A stretch of 64,000 nucleotides of DNA from the NCBI GenBank assembly GCA_963920525.1, contig OY986438.1, forward strand, positions 129,884,420 to 129,948,419, given 5' to 3'. The notes below the pieces were generated by a model. It worked only from the letters and a program-made list of their open reading frames with translations, searched no databases and was not told the DNA's origin. Shown here piece after piece: positions 33,640-43,513 of this stretch. This DNA comes from Dichetophora obliterata (lineage: Eukaryota; Arthropoda; Insecta; Diptera; Sciomyzidae). A program made the position numbers and the translations under genes. The stretch's first letter is position 1; each line of letters begins with the position of its first letter.

Positions 33640-34415
33640 TGCCCCACTTCTAACGAAATAAGTCCTAAATACTCCTAATAACTCGAAATAACCCCTAATG
33701 AAAGAACTGCTAACAGTAAATGAAATAAGTCCTAACGTTGAAAGATGAAATAACTCCTAACTCCTGGTAAAATAAGACCTAAAGAAAAGATGAAATAAAA
33801 CCTAACATTTAGGAGTATGCTCATCATGAAATAAAACCTAAACTGAAGTGATGAATTAAGTCCTTATTTTCAGAATATTAAAAAACAATTGTGGTTCTTC
33901 TGGCCGCGACCATAAAGCGAGCAGGAAAGGTTTTAGACCTCTGGAAAAATGCACACAAAACAAAAAATAAATAAAGGCCCAAATTCGGCATCTTTTTTAA
34001 TATGAAATATTGCCCCACCACATAAAATGTACGCAATTTTAAGACCTAATTTCGAATAAGGGCAAATCGTTGTATCATAAATAAGAAAACCATTTCGGCT
34101 TTATACGTACATGCCCTTTTTTCGTTTTATGGCCATATTTCATAGAGTCATAGAAGTTAAATAACTCCAAACAATTCTAAATGAAATAACTCTTAATTAG
34201 GACTTATTTCATCAGCAACTTTTTAGGAGTTATTACATAACGAACAGACACCTAACAGTCAAAGATGAAATAATTCCTAAGATTGGTGAAAGAACACCTA
34301 ACACTTCAGAGTTCTTTCATGTGAAATAACTTTTAACTTTGTATTTGAAATTTTAGGAGTTATTTTATATATTTTTGTTAGGAGTTATTTTGTTAGGAGT
34401 TATTTCGCGGAGTCT
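33640..34415. repeat. array of the motif GAAATAACTCCTAA in both orientations
   Basis: From 33,653 to 33,870 the motif gaaataagtcctaa and close variants (gaaataactcctaa, gaaataaaacctaa) occurs about seven times on the plus strand at 25-45 bp intervals. From 34,155 to 34,415 it occurs in both orientations (for example taggacttatttca, taggagttattttg and gttaggagttatttcg, with three copies packed into the last 60 bp). The central 250 bp lacks it. Clustered short repeats near both ends of a segment resemble transposase-binding subterminal repeats of a DNA transposon. No transposase or TSD was found, and LINE-3 begins directly after it. Confidence 0.65.
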
Positions 34416-34439
34416 TCTACATGGTTTAAATCATTTAAA

Positions 34440-35394
34440 AATAAATCTTTTTAGAATAGTGTTTATATTTAGTTTCTATAGGTTGTCTAAAGTTTGTGAA
34501 GCAATTATGGCTGACCAGATATCGACATATATCTCATCAACTAATCTTATGTCTCCGCTACAATCTGGCTTCCGTCCTAGGCACAGCTGCTCAACTGCAA
34601 CATTAAAAGTGCTAGATGATATAAGATCTTCTTCATACGACGATGGGAAATTAACATTACTCTGTCTACTTGACTTTTCAAAAGCTTTTGACACAGTAAA
34701 CCATAAACTTTTATGTCATAAGTTAAAAAATGTATATCGTTTTTGTGATAGTTCGGTAAGTTTGCTGAGTAACTATTTAACGGGCAGAATGCAAAGAGTA
34801 AAGGCTGAAAATTGCTACTCGCAGTATAAGCATATCTATAGTGGAGTGCCCCAAGAATCGATTCTTGGACCTCTTTTGTTTACTGTTTTTGTAAATGACA
34901 TTTTGCAATGTTGCAAGTTCTCGTCAATACATGTTTATGCTGATGATATTCAACTTTATTTAGGAGGTAGAATGAATCTTAAGGAAGACTTAGCATTTAG
35001 GCTAAATGAAGATTCTAAAATCTTAAGTGCTGCCTATATCGAAAGATAAAATTAATTTTAAGGACATTCCTGATTTAATGATAGGTGACAAAAATCTTCT
35101 CCTGGTCAACAGTGTAACCAGTCTTGGTTTTAAAATAAACTGCTCCGTAACGTGTACTGACCACATCAACAATGTTGTTCGAAAATTTTATTTTGTCCTA
35201 ATCTAAGATTGTCGGCTGAGTATACACCAGTTGATACAAGACGAAAACTCGTTATTCAACTCATCCTGCCGGTGATCACGTACTCTGAAAATTTCTATAG
35301 CAAACTAGACTCGCGTTCTCAGCTTAAATTGGAAATTGCTTTTAATCATGCTACTAGATATGTATATGGACTACGAAAATTTGATCACTTAGCT
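34440..35394 (+). pseudogene. LINE-3 reverse transcriptase (5' part of the split copy)
   Basis: RT motifs run in order: LSKVCEAIMADQI, LQSGFRPRHSC, LLDFSKAFDTVNHKLL (first catalytic Asp), YSGVPQESILGPLLFTVFVN (usual VPQGS has E for G) and HVYADDIQLYL (catalytic YADD). The frame stops at 35,047-35,049, but thumb sequence continues in other frames to FDHLA at the hAT-3 target. The RT core from motif A to the YADD box is uninterrupted. The absence of endonuclease and ORF1 is the normal result of 5' truncation during insertion. Confidence 0.82.
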
Positions 35395-36397
35395 TAGGGA
35401 CGGGCAGCAGCGGCGCACTTTCGCAGCAGAGCGTGCAAAGCTTTTTTAAGTATCCCTTGCCCACAAACTGAGAGGAAAGGCGGGTTGACTTTGCAGTTAG
35501 TAGTTGTTTAACCCTTATAATGGAAAACTTTTAGTCAATTACTGCAATATTTTAAACTTTACAAAGAGTATTTAAATTTATGTTACTACATATAAATACT
35601 GGTGTCATGTGAGCAGTGCATATTATATTATGCTCATAGTAAAAATGTTTTTAGAACTATGTATATATCAATATTTTAACTACACTGAACATATTTTCTT
35701 TTCATACGATTGAAATTATTTTGACGTAAGCTCAATATTGTTTTCATTAGAATCTAGGGTTAATTATCACTCTCTGGTATTCAAGAGAGGGACAAGCTGC
35801 TATTGTACAATAGACCAGTAGGGAAAAGTTCTTACATTGTAGCACATTACATGCTGGTAATGATTATGCTTTTATACTTTGAAGGTTAATTGCTATAGTT
35901 AAATATAAAAATTAAATTTTTTCATTAAGTATCTTAAAACACGCTTTTACAATGAATTTACAATATAACAGAATTTCTTTTATCAGAATAAATTTCTGAA
36001 AAACTGCAAAAACTTCAGTATCTTCGTAGCAGAGAGTAATTGATCTAAAAAATAGCCATCATATTTATATATAATATTTCTCTAATTGTAATAACAATAG
36101 AAAAAAATTTTGTATATATAATGCATTATTGCCGTTTTTCCGCAATTACTCGCATATTTCCTTCAGGGAATGTGTAAGACTTGCTTCTGGGGCTCTCTCT
36201 CTCTTCATATAAAAACTCGCACAGTATAACAAAAAGAAAACATATAAGTAGTAATAATATGTATTTAAAACTATTACTTTTCATTTTCATTAAAACTTTA
36301 AAACATCCACAATGGAAATTGCTAATGAATATGTCAAAGAAAATAAAACGAAAAAATTTAGTAACTACTTTTATTTAAGATAAGCAATTAAATACTT

Positions 36398-38281
36398 TTA
36401 CAGGAGTTCCTCAATGTTAGGAGTGATTTCTTGAGCTACAGCCAAGCGCATTAAATTTTTTAAGCTGGAATCGGAGAGTCGATTCCTTAATCGGGTCTTA
36501 TTAATCTTCAATAAGGAGAAGAATTGCTCAAAAGAATATGTTGATCCAAACATTGCTATTATTTTTGCAGCAAATTCACACACACTCGGGAATTTTTGAT
36601 TACATACTGTTTTATAGAAATCAACCATGCAGTCGGAATCTTTGTATAGAGATTTCAATCTCGTGTCACATTGAAAATTGATTAATTCCATTAGCAAATG
36701 TTGCGGTGCATCAAATGGGTCAAAAGTAAAAGGCGAAACAAACATTTCAAATGTTGATTTTAGAGTTATTAGCTCAGAAAAACGAACTTGAAATTCTTTT
36801 TCAAGGTTTGAAAGCTCCTCGCAATATTTCAGTACATCTATATTTTGGTATTCTGCCAGTGATTGCAAACACGGAAAGAAATTTAAATTTTTTACATTCA
36901 GCTGCCGTTTCCATAAAATCAATTTATTCTTGAATGCTTCAATTTCATCATTCATATGGAAAATAAGTCTCTTTCGTCCCATCAGAGAACTATTTAATGA
37001 GTTTAGGTGTTGCGTTACATCCGTCATGAAGGCTAAGTCTGCTATCCAGTCTGAATTAAGAAGTTCAGGAAAATGTTTTCCTTTCTCTTCCTACGCTTAC
37101 AGAAAAAAAATTAATAAGCCAAAAGTCGTATTTTCGAAAATATTTCCTCACCAAAAAAACATATACGTATTTTCGCAACTCAAAGAATCTTTTTAGTATC
37201 TCGCCGCAGCTTAACCAACGGATTTCACTATAATAAGGAATATCTGTATATTCACTTCCTACAAATTCCAAAAAGTCTTTGAACTGGCGATGATTTAACG
37301 CATGAGCACGTAATAAGTTGACACACTTTACTACTATAGCCATTACATTTTGCAATGAAAGTGACTTGGCACAAAGGGCCTCCTGATGAATCAAACAGTG
37401 AATTGCAATAAAATTTTGATTAAGGTTTTCGGTCGTAATTTTTGCTCGAATTCTGGCAATTAACCCTGATTTTGATCCAGTCATGGATTTTGCACCATCT
37501 GTAGCAATGCTTACTACTTTGCGCCATGCAATGCCCATACGTTGAACACATTCGTCAACACATTGAAAAATGTCTTCGCCTTTAGTGGTACCCTTCATTG
37601 GAACAATATCCAGAAGTTCTTCAAATATATTAAGCTGTGCATCAACTCCTCGTATAAAAATTGCTAATTGAGCCATATCGGCAATGTCTGTGCTCTCATC
37701 AATCGCCAAAGAAATTGCTACAAATGATTTTATATGCATTTTTAACTGATGCTCTGTGTTTTCTGCCATTTCTTCTATACGTCTGCCGATAGTTCGGCGA
37801 GATAAACATATGGCCTCGTATTTAGGCAATTCTGGAGGGGATAAGATACCTACTGCTTTTAAAATGCAACATTTAACCACCTCACCGTCCGACAAGGCAT
37901 GATTTGCTCGTACAAGCTCCAACGCAATTGCATAACTTGCGCGCTTAGCACACACTGGGTATTCTTCATTCTTCTAAAAAGTGAGCCCATCTCAACTAAT
38001 TTAATGGAGGAATTTATTAATCAAAATGTATAACTTACCGCTTCGGGACTAAGATCTTTGTTTTGATTAAGAGTTTTGAATACTTTTTTTCTTTCCTCGC
38101 CCTCATATATGTTGTATTTACTTTCATGCGCATAGTAATGCCTCTTTATATTAAAAACCTTGCATACCACGCGCTTACCACAAATAAGGCACTGTGATTC
38201 TCCATCTACATATTTGCAAAAATAATCCAAGCTCCATTGGTGATTAAAACTAAATAATTTTCTTTTGATTGTTGCGTGCAT
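36398..38281 (-). CDS. hAT-3 transposase, three exons, 585 aa, apparently intact
   Basis: The predicted gene is exon 1 38,281-38,039 (81 codons from ATG), intron 38,038-37,974 (65 nt, gtaagt...tttttag), exon 2 37,973-37,152 (274 codons), intron 37,151-37,091 (61 nt, gtgagg...gcgtag) and exon 3 37,090-36,398 (230 codons plus stop). Both introns are in phase 0 and the joins read naturally (SPEA|KNEEYP; VYVFL|EEKGKHFPEL). A BED-like C2H2 finger (C31, C34, H48, H52) should bind the element ends. The hAT catalytic triad is visible: D173 in SLAIDESTD, D240 in IATDGAKSM and E543 in YSFEQFFSLL, with the conserved HCLIH at 273-277 and RW at 333-334. It resembles the GTF2IRD2/ZBED5-like group. It catalyses excision and 8-bp-staggered insertion of the element in the nucleus. 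No stop or frameshift is seen in the spliced frame. Splice sites are predicted by eye. Confidence 0.87.
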
Positions 38282-38397
38282 TTTATTTTATATTTGGCGA
38301 AATTGTCCCACTGTATTGCAAATTAATTTGCGTTCTAACAAGCTCGGATGAAAGTAAAAGCGCTACTGAATGCATTTCTATTGATCACCATTGAACG

Positions 38398-38925
38398 CCA
38401 TCAATTTTTCTCTCATTTACCCATGCCTCTCGTCAGGCACGGCCAAGGTTGCCATTAATGTGGGAAAAATTCGATTCGTGGTAATTTTTGATTGGTTTAG
38501 GGAATTTTTTTAAGGAATTACCTTGGTATTTTTTAATCCAGCGTGGTATTTTTTAAATGCTAAATGCATGTGGGACTTTTAGTTGTATTTTTAAAACGCG
38601 TCGTATTTTGTGGTAATTTTTTATGATCGTGCGTTATTTTTTGGTATTTTTTAATTACGGTGGTAATTTTTTGTTAACCTTAACCATGGATTAATTTGGT
38701 GGTATATAATTTATATTACTGTGGGAAAGAGGTAGTTATCGTAGGATTTTTTCCGAATTTTGACTGGCAACCTTGGCTAAGCTTAGAATGCGCTCAATTT
38801 TTCTCTCTTATACCCGTGCTATGGCAGCCCCTCTCATCCAGCACGCTTAGCACGTGCTCAATTTTTCTCTCTTTTACCCGTGCTATGACAACCCCCCTCA
38901 TCTAGCACGCTTAGCACGCAGTCAG
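38398..38925. repeat. subterminal repeats at the right end of hAT-3
   Basis: Two adjacent units of about 67 bp (at about 38,788 and 38,855) share gctcaatttttctctct, tacccgtgctatg and agcacgcttagcacg; a third diverged unit lies at about 38,398. Between 38,480 and 38,700 the string tggtaatttttt or tggtattttttaa recurs about seven times. Such clustered subterminal repeats often serve as extra transposase-binding sites in hAT elements; this is inference here. Confidence 0.75.
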
Positions 38926-38979
38926 CTCGCTCGGTCGCACTGTGCAAATGTGCTGATTTTGCCCAACGCTAACTTAGCT

Positions 38980-39285
38980 CAATACAGAAACTGTATACTT
39001 GGTTGTGACATTATAAACTACCTCAACGCTCGTAACTGCATATTCTTAAACAAAATAATTAGACACAAAACTCCTTTCTATCTCTATGAGAAACTACAAT
39101 TTGGTCAGTCTCTGAGAAGTCCAATGATCATCCTGCCTAGTTTTAATTATCAAAATGCAACAAGACTATTTTTTATTAATGCCATAAAGCTATGGAACTC
39201 ACTACCAACTCATCTCAAAACTATAGTTGGTGAACTTAAATTCAAGTATGCCATTCTTAAATATTTTTCTCCACAAAATACTTAA
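38980..39285 (+). pseudogene. LINE-3 C-terminal coding tail
   Basis: The frame resumes right after the TSD (QYRNCILGCDIINYLNARNC) and runs open to a stop at 39,283-39,285. It contains the conserved tail NATRLFFINAIKLWNSLPTH shared with LINE-4 (NSSRFFFISTIRLWNSLPNY). It is followed by about 210 bp of 3' UTR and the (aaatt)n tail. Confidence 0.82.
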
Positions 39286-39540
39286 CAATATTCAGTTCAC
39301 TAATCTTTTCTTCACTTTTTCTTCTAATTATCTATCCTTCCTCTCTATCCTTATTTATATTTATATTTATGTTATTATTTATATAAGTCCATAAGATTTT
39401 TACTGCTTATTTTATTTTGTTAATTTTTAAATTTAAGCAAAATCACTTGTGTCATGCTTTGTACTTAAAAAAAATTTGGTTCTTATTGTACTAACAAATT
39501 AATTAAAATTAAATAAATTAAATTAAATTAAATTAAAATT

Positions 39541-40920
39541 ATAGAAACTTTGTTTTTAATATAATAAAAAATTTAATAAAACCTAAGTAGAAAGGCAGAG
39601 TTAAATTTTTGGTGCTTTAAAAAACAAACAAAAGCGTAAAATTGAATGGCGAAATTAAAAAATTTTATTAATATGTGCACATATTCATTGATAGCCGGAT
39701 TCATTGTTTTTTTTATCCATTACTTTAGCCTTTTGCCATATTTTTTACTCGCGTGCACAAAACTGACCTCGTTTTGCAAGTAGAAATACCAACAACGACA
39801 TTCAACCGACTCACATCTCTACCCCCACACCCACCCCCACTACTCACGCAAAAAGCCCACACTTGAAAAAATTAATTTTGCTAAAGCGTAAGGATAATTT
39901 TGCAGCAGCAATAACAGCCCCAACAGCTCCAAGAGTCTCAACAGCGGCAGCTACAAACACAACTACAAATCTCAAGGATCTCAATTCATACGTAGTTAAT
40001 GTATGAATCTTCATAATCGCATGTATGATGTGTGTAAATATGTGGGTGCCTATAAACACACACGCGTTTTTGTCTGTGGGTGTGTGAGTGTGTGTGTGTG
40101 TGTGTTTTCTCATGTGGTTGCACCTAGCGCATATCTGCATATCCTGCCTGCCGGGCTCGTGCTTCTCGTATGCAATAAATTATTGCAGCTTCAACAAAAA
40201 AACACAACAACAACAATAACATTTAAGTGTCTGTTGCACGCTGTACTTTGCTGCAGCATTGCATTCTCTGCCACAGCTGCTGCTTCTCCAACGCTGGCGC
40301 AATTAATTTGTTAGCCTGCCTCATCGTTACAAACCATTTAAGTTGAGCGCTTAATTTCATCTTTAAGTCGCTGAAATTTTTAAGGCAATTTGCAATTTCA
40401 AAGTGCAAAAAATAAAACGAGAAATCTCAATGCAAAGGATATGGAAATAGTTGTGACCTAGTTGATTCTTAGCCAACGTTTAAATTTAAAAGCTCAATTC
40501 ACAACAAAAAAATTACTATAGAATGAAGAATTAGTTGACTACACGGCAAGGTTTATTCTTAGTGCAACGGAAGTAGGCTAAGACTGAAACGAAAAAATAG
40601 TTTTTTCTAAAATTGTAACCAAAACCTGTAACTAGTAATCGAAAATAAAAACAATGCCACTAATAATGATGATATTCCGGAAACCCAAATTACTGAAGTT
40701 GTTAATGAAGTCTTGGCATTCATACTATTCACAAATATAATGAAGTCTTGACATTCATAACTCGAACAACAAAGCCCCAAGAGCCGATGCAGCATTACAT
40801 TCTCTGCCGCAGTTGCTGATCTTCCAACGCTGTCGTTACAAAATCCACGAAAATGACGATTCCACCATTACGACAACTACCGTGTAAAAGCACTTTTTTC
40901 TTAATTTTTTTTTTATTATA
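39541..40920. other. possible host non-coding DNA, no supported gene
   Basis: The base composition is more mixed than in the surrounding TE-derived DNA. A (TG)n run lies at 40,080-40,106. The segment tgcagcattgcattctctgc...ttctccaacgctg (40,251-40,305) recurs diverged at 40,789-40,843. A roughly 38-bp tandem pair built on aatgaagtcttg(g/a)cattcata lies at about 40,706-40,760. Open frames here (39,844-40,140; 40,003-40,314) cross simple repeats and lack motifs. Confidence 0.45.
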
Positions 40921-41820
40921 GTATATGACAGGCGTACGTATATGACGTAGTGGCACAATATTCTACAAGAGTGTTATGCTGCTTGCGTATGCTGATGACA
41001 TAGATATCATTGGCCATAATACGCGCGAAGTCAGTGCAGCATTTTCCAGATTAGAAAGAGAGTCAAGTCGAATGGGTCTGTCAGTGAATGCAGACAAGAC
41101 GAAATACTTAGTGTCAACAAACAAACAGTCCCAGCGTCTTGGAACCCACGTTACCGTTGACAATACCTCCTTCGAGGTTGTGAAGAACTTCGTTTATCTG
41201 GGATCCAGCATTAATTCTACCAACGACATCAGCAATGAGATCAAACGAAGAATAACTCTTGCCAACAGGTGTTACTTTGGGCTCAGTAGGCAATTGAGAA
41301 GCAGAGCCCTCTCTCGACGAACGAAAATCACGCTCTATAAATCGCTCATCATGCCCGTCCTACTTTACGCATCACAAACCTGGACGCTGAGCAGTTTAGA
41401 TGAAAAGACTTTAGGAGCATTCGAGAGAAAGATTCTTCGTAAGATCTACGGACCAATCTGCGTCAATGGCGAGTACCGAATACGGTGGAATGATGAACTG
41501 TATGAGCTGTACGCTGACATCGACATAGTCAAGCGCATTAAAATCGAGCGGCTTCGCTGGCTTGGTCATGTTCAGCGCATGAAAGATGATGCTCCAGTGA
41601 AGAAAACATTCGATTCGGTACCCAGCGGCGGTCAACGCAGAAGAGGACGACCGCATCTTCGTTGGAAAGACCAAGTAGAGGACAACCTGACGAAGCTTGG
41701 AATTTCCAACTGGCGCCAGCAAGCGAAAGACAGAAATGGCTGGCGCAAATTCTTAGATGAGGCCAAGACCGACATACGGTTGTAGCGCCAACTAAGTAAG
41801 TAAGTAAGTATATGACAGGC
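40921..41820 (+). mobile_element. RTE-like LINE, 5'-truncated, perfect 13-bp TSD
   Basis: The insert (40,934-41,807) is flanked by gtatatgacaggc at 40,921-40,933 and 41,808-41,820. It starts within the RT just before the YADD box and ends in a (taag)n tail (about 41,791-41,807), overlapping the duplication by a base or two. Target-primed insertion of a 5'-truncated copy gives exactly this outcome. The perfect TSD and open reading frame mark it as young. A second, minus-strand copy fragment lies at 30.3-30.9 kb. Confidence 0.92.
40943..41785 (+). pseudogene. LINE reverse transcriptase C-terminal part (RTE-like), 5'-truncated but open
   Basis: The frame is open from the element's first bases (SGTIFYKSVMLLAYADD) to a stop at 41,783-41,785, about 280 codons without interruption. 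YADDIDIIG is the catalytic RT box. The remainder is the thumb and C-terminal region typical of this LINE group (KNFVYLGSSIN; LYKSLIMPVLLYASQTW; LRWLGHVQRMKDD; GQRRRGRPHLRWKDQVEDN). The endonuclease and RT fingers are missing by truncation, so the fragment cannot act on its own. The group is commonly annotated in insects as an endonuclease-reverse transcriptase; RTE-like assignment is from memory of the C-terminus. Confidence 0.88.
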
Positions 41821-43190
41821 ATGCCAACTGGTGTGGAAATCCCCGATTTGCGGGGAATTTCATGTCGATCGGAGAATCGGGGAATGGACTCAAATATGCG
41901 AGAAATTTAATAATAGTTCATCTAATTTTTAATGATTTTTGCGGGAAATTTAACATTTTATCTAATATTTGCGAGGAATTTGATTTTATATTAAATTTTC
42001 TCATACAATGTTCTTCTTACACCATTAGAAAAATATAATAGAAATAACATTAGCAATAAAATACTAGTTGCCAAATTAATTTTTTAATAACACATTTTTG
42101 TTTAATTTTTAATGCATTTACGCTTATAGCCTTGGAAGGAATTGACAAAAATTTGACACTTCGATTCGCTTTTCAATAACATCATAAATGTGCGAAGTTA
42201 AATTAAGAGAGGTTTTAGGCAAAAGCGATTAAAATTAAGGCATATTAAGAAGAAGTTTACATACGAAAAATTTCAATACAAAATTAAATATAATAGTAAA
42301 TATAGTATCAAATTCATTCCAAAGTGTATAAAATATCTTTGTTATATTTGAAATGAATTAAAATTTAATACAAAATTGCATTGAAATATAAAACAGCATG
42401 TCTTAAAAATTAAATATAGCATCACAATAGTATCGAATTGATTCCAAGAGCATAAAATATCGTTGTAATATTTGAACTGTATTAAAATATAAAACAAAGT
42501 ATATATAATACTATAATACTTTTTGAATTAGAAAGTTTTGTAATACTTTGCTTATATTAAAATTTATTCTAAGCTTTCTAACCGTGTACTCTGCCGCACC
42601 GGGTTTTAAGCGCTTGAGAATCTGTATTATAAGCGGAATTGATTTATAAATTTGTTGACATATTTATATTATGTTATTTTATTGTAAAAATTAATTGTTT
42701 TCATAGAATTTATAAAATCCTCACATTATTTATTGTAATATTTAATTAAAAAAGTCTATAAGTAAATTCATTAAAATTTGTTTTTGGGTGGAATTTGATG
42801 AAATGGAAAATCGGGATGTTTTGAGACCCACTGCGGGGAAAACCATAAAATGATTTTGCAACCCTGGAATATGAAGTCCTGTCAAGCGTATTGTTTGAAA
42901 GACTGAAGTCTTCAGACCTGAAAAATTATCCACCTAGATTTGTACAGAGAGGCATTTCACCGATTCAAGTGACCAAAATACAGTTTTATTAAACACCCAT
43001 TTAATTGGAAAAAATTAACTTTTTGCATAAATAAAAAAGAATCTCGTGTATCGATCTTTTGTGTTTAAACATTTAACAACACGCACAACACAATTGATCA
43101 ATAAAAGTTAGGTTAAAGTCCTTTCTAGGACTGAAATGACTAATTTATTTTATACTGGCTGATATACCAGGTCTTACTCAAAAAGTGAAA
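41821..43190. other. AT-rich intergenic DNA
   Basis: No gene was found. It contains a dispersed repeat at 42,270-42,595 and short GGGGAAT-type strings (41,855-41,960: atttgcggggaattt, gcgggaaattt, gcgaggaattt), a degenerate short-motif cluster. Confidence 0.5.
42270..42595. repeat. AT-rich dispersed repeat, copy 2 (related to 32,290-32,600)
   Basis: It shares ordered blocks with the copy at 32.3-32.6 kb, including acagcatgtcttaaaaatta, atcacaatagtatcgaatt and the closing aaccgtgta. Inside this copy, two halves (42,290-42,395 and 42,400-42,500) are themselves related. Confidence 0.7.
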
Positions 43191-43513
43191 TATGGCCCTT
43201 ATTATGAGTTGCTTTCGACATTCGATCTTTGCTGTTTATCGAACAACGAGTATCGAACGTTAAATTCTTATTATGAGCAGTGCAACCCTATCGATATGTT
43301 CGTTGTTCTACGAATTTTCAGTCGAATAGAATTTTGCTTTCGATGCGATGCTTGCTAAAAATGTGCTGATAGAAATATACTACCGTGAAGAAAATAAATG
43401 AACGATAGCGTTACTCTTTGTCGAAAGCACGTTATAATACCAAATACAAATTCATTCGATCAGGCCATTCGACTACAGTCGAAGATCGAACGCGGCTCAT
43501 AATAATGGCCTAT
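43191..43513. mobile_element. 317-bp MITE with GGCC(C/A)TTATTATGAG ends
   Basis: The element (43,194-43,510) begins ggcccttattatgagttgc and ends gcggctcataataatggcc, with tat outside both ends (43,191-43,193 and 43,511-43,513). Next to the ends are repeated cgatc/gatcg and tcgaa strings. No coding capacity. A 3-bp duplication suits a Harbinger-like or similar MITE; the superfamily is uncertain. Confidence 0.72.

Larger units (their letters stand above)
35387..38979 (-). mobile_element. hAT-3 DNA transposon inserted in LINE-3, 8-bp TSD, apparently intact
   Basis: The element spans 35,395-38,971 (3577 bp), flanked by the perfect 8-bp repeat acttagct at 35,387-35,394 and 38,972-38,979. Its ends read inward are tagggacgggcagcagc and tagcgttgggcaaaatcagc, imperfect TIRs sharing tag.g..gggca. 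The minus strand encodes a complete two-intron transposase (36,398-38,281). Subterminal tandem repeats sit inside the right end, and about 1 kb of AT-rich sequence lies between the left end and the gene. TAG-type ends and 8-bp duplications suit the hAT superfamily. Perfect TSDs and an intact gene indicate recent movement. It is the youngest layer of this nest, inside LINE-3. Confidence 0.93.
34430..39540 (+). mobile_element. LINE-3: 5'-truncated Jockey-like retrotransposon, split by hAT-3
   Basis: LINE-3 starts within the RT (near 34,440), is interrupted at 35,394 by hAT-3, and resumes at 38,980 with its 3' coding tail, 3' UTR and an (aaatt)n tail at about 39,497-39,540. Removing hAT-3 and one copy of its TSD joins FDHLA to QYRNCILGC, matching the order in LINE-2 (DHPAIFRNGKLGC), so the two parts are one insertion. 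It is a relative of LINE-2 and LINE-4. Confidence 0.85.

Noticed and set aside
39844..40314. Overlapping open frames on both strands
   Set aside because: They cross (TG)n and CAA-rich simple sequence and show no coding signature.
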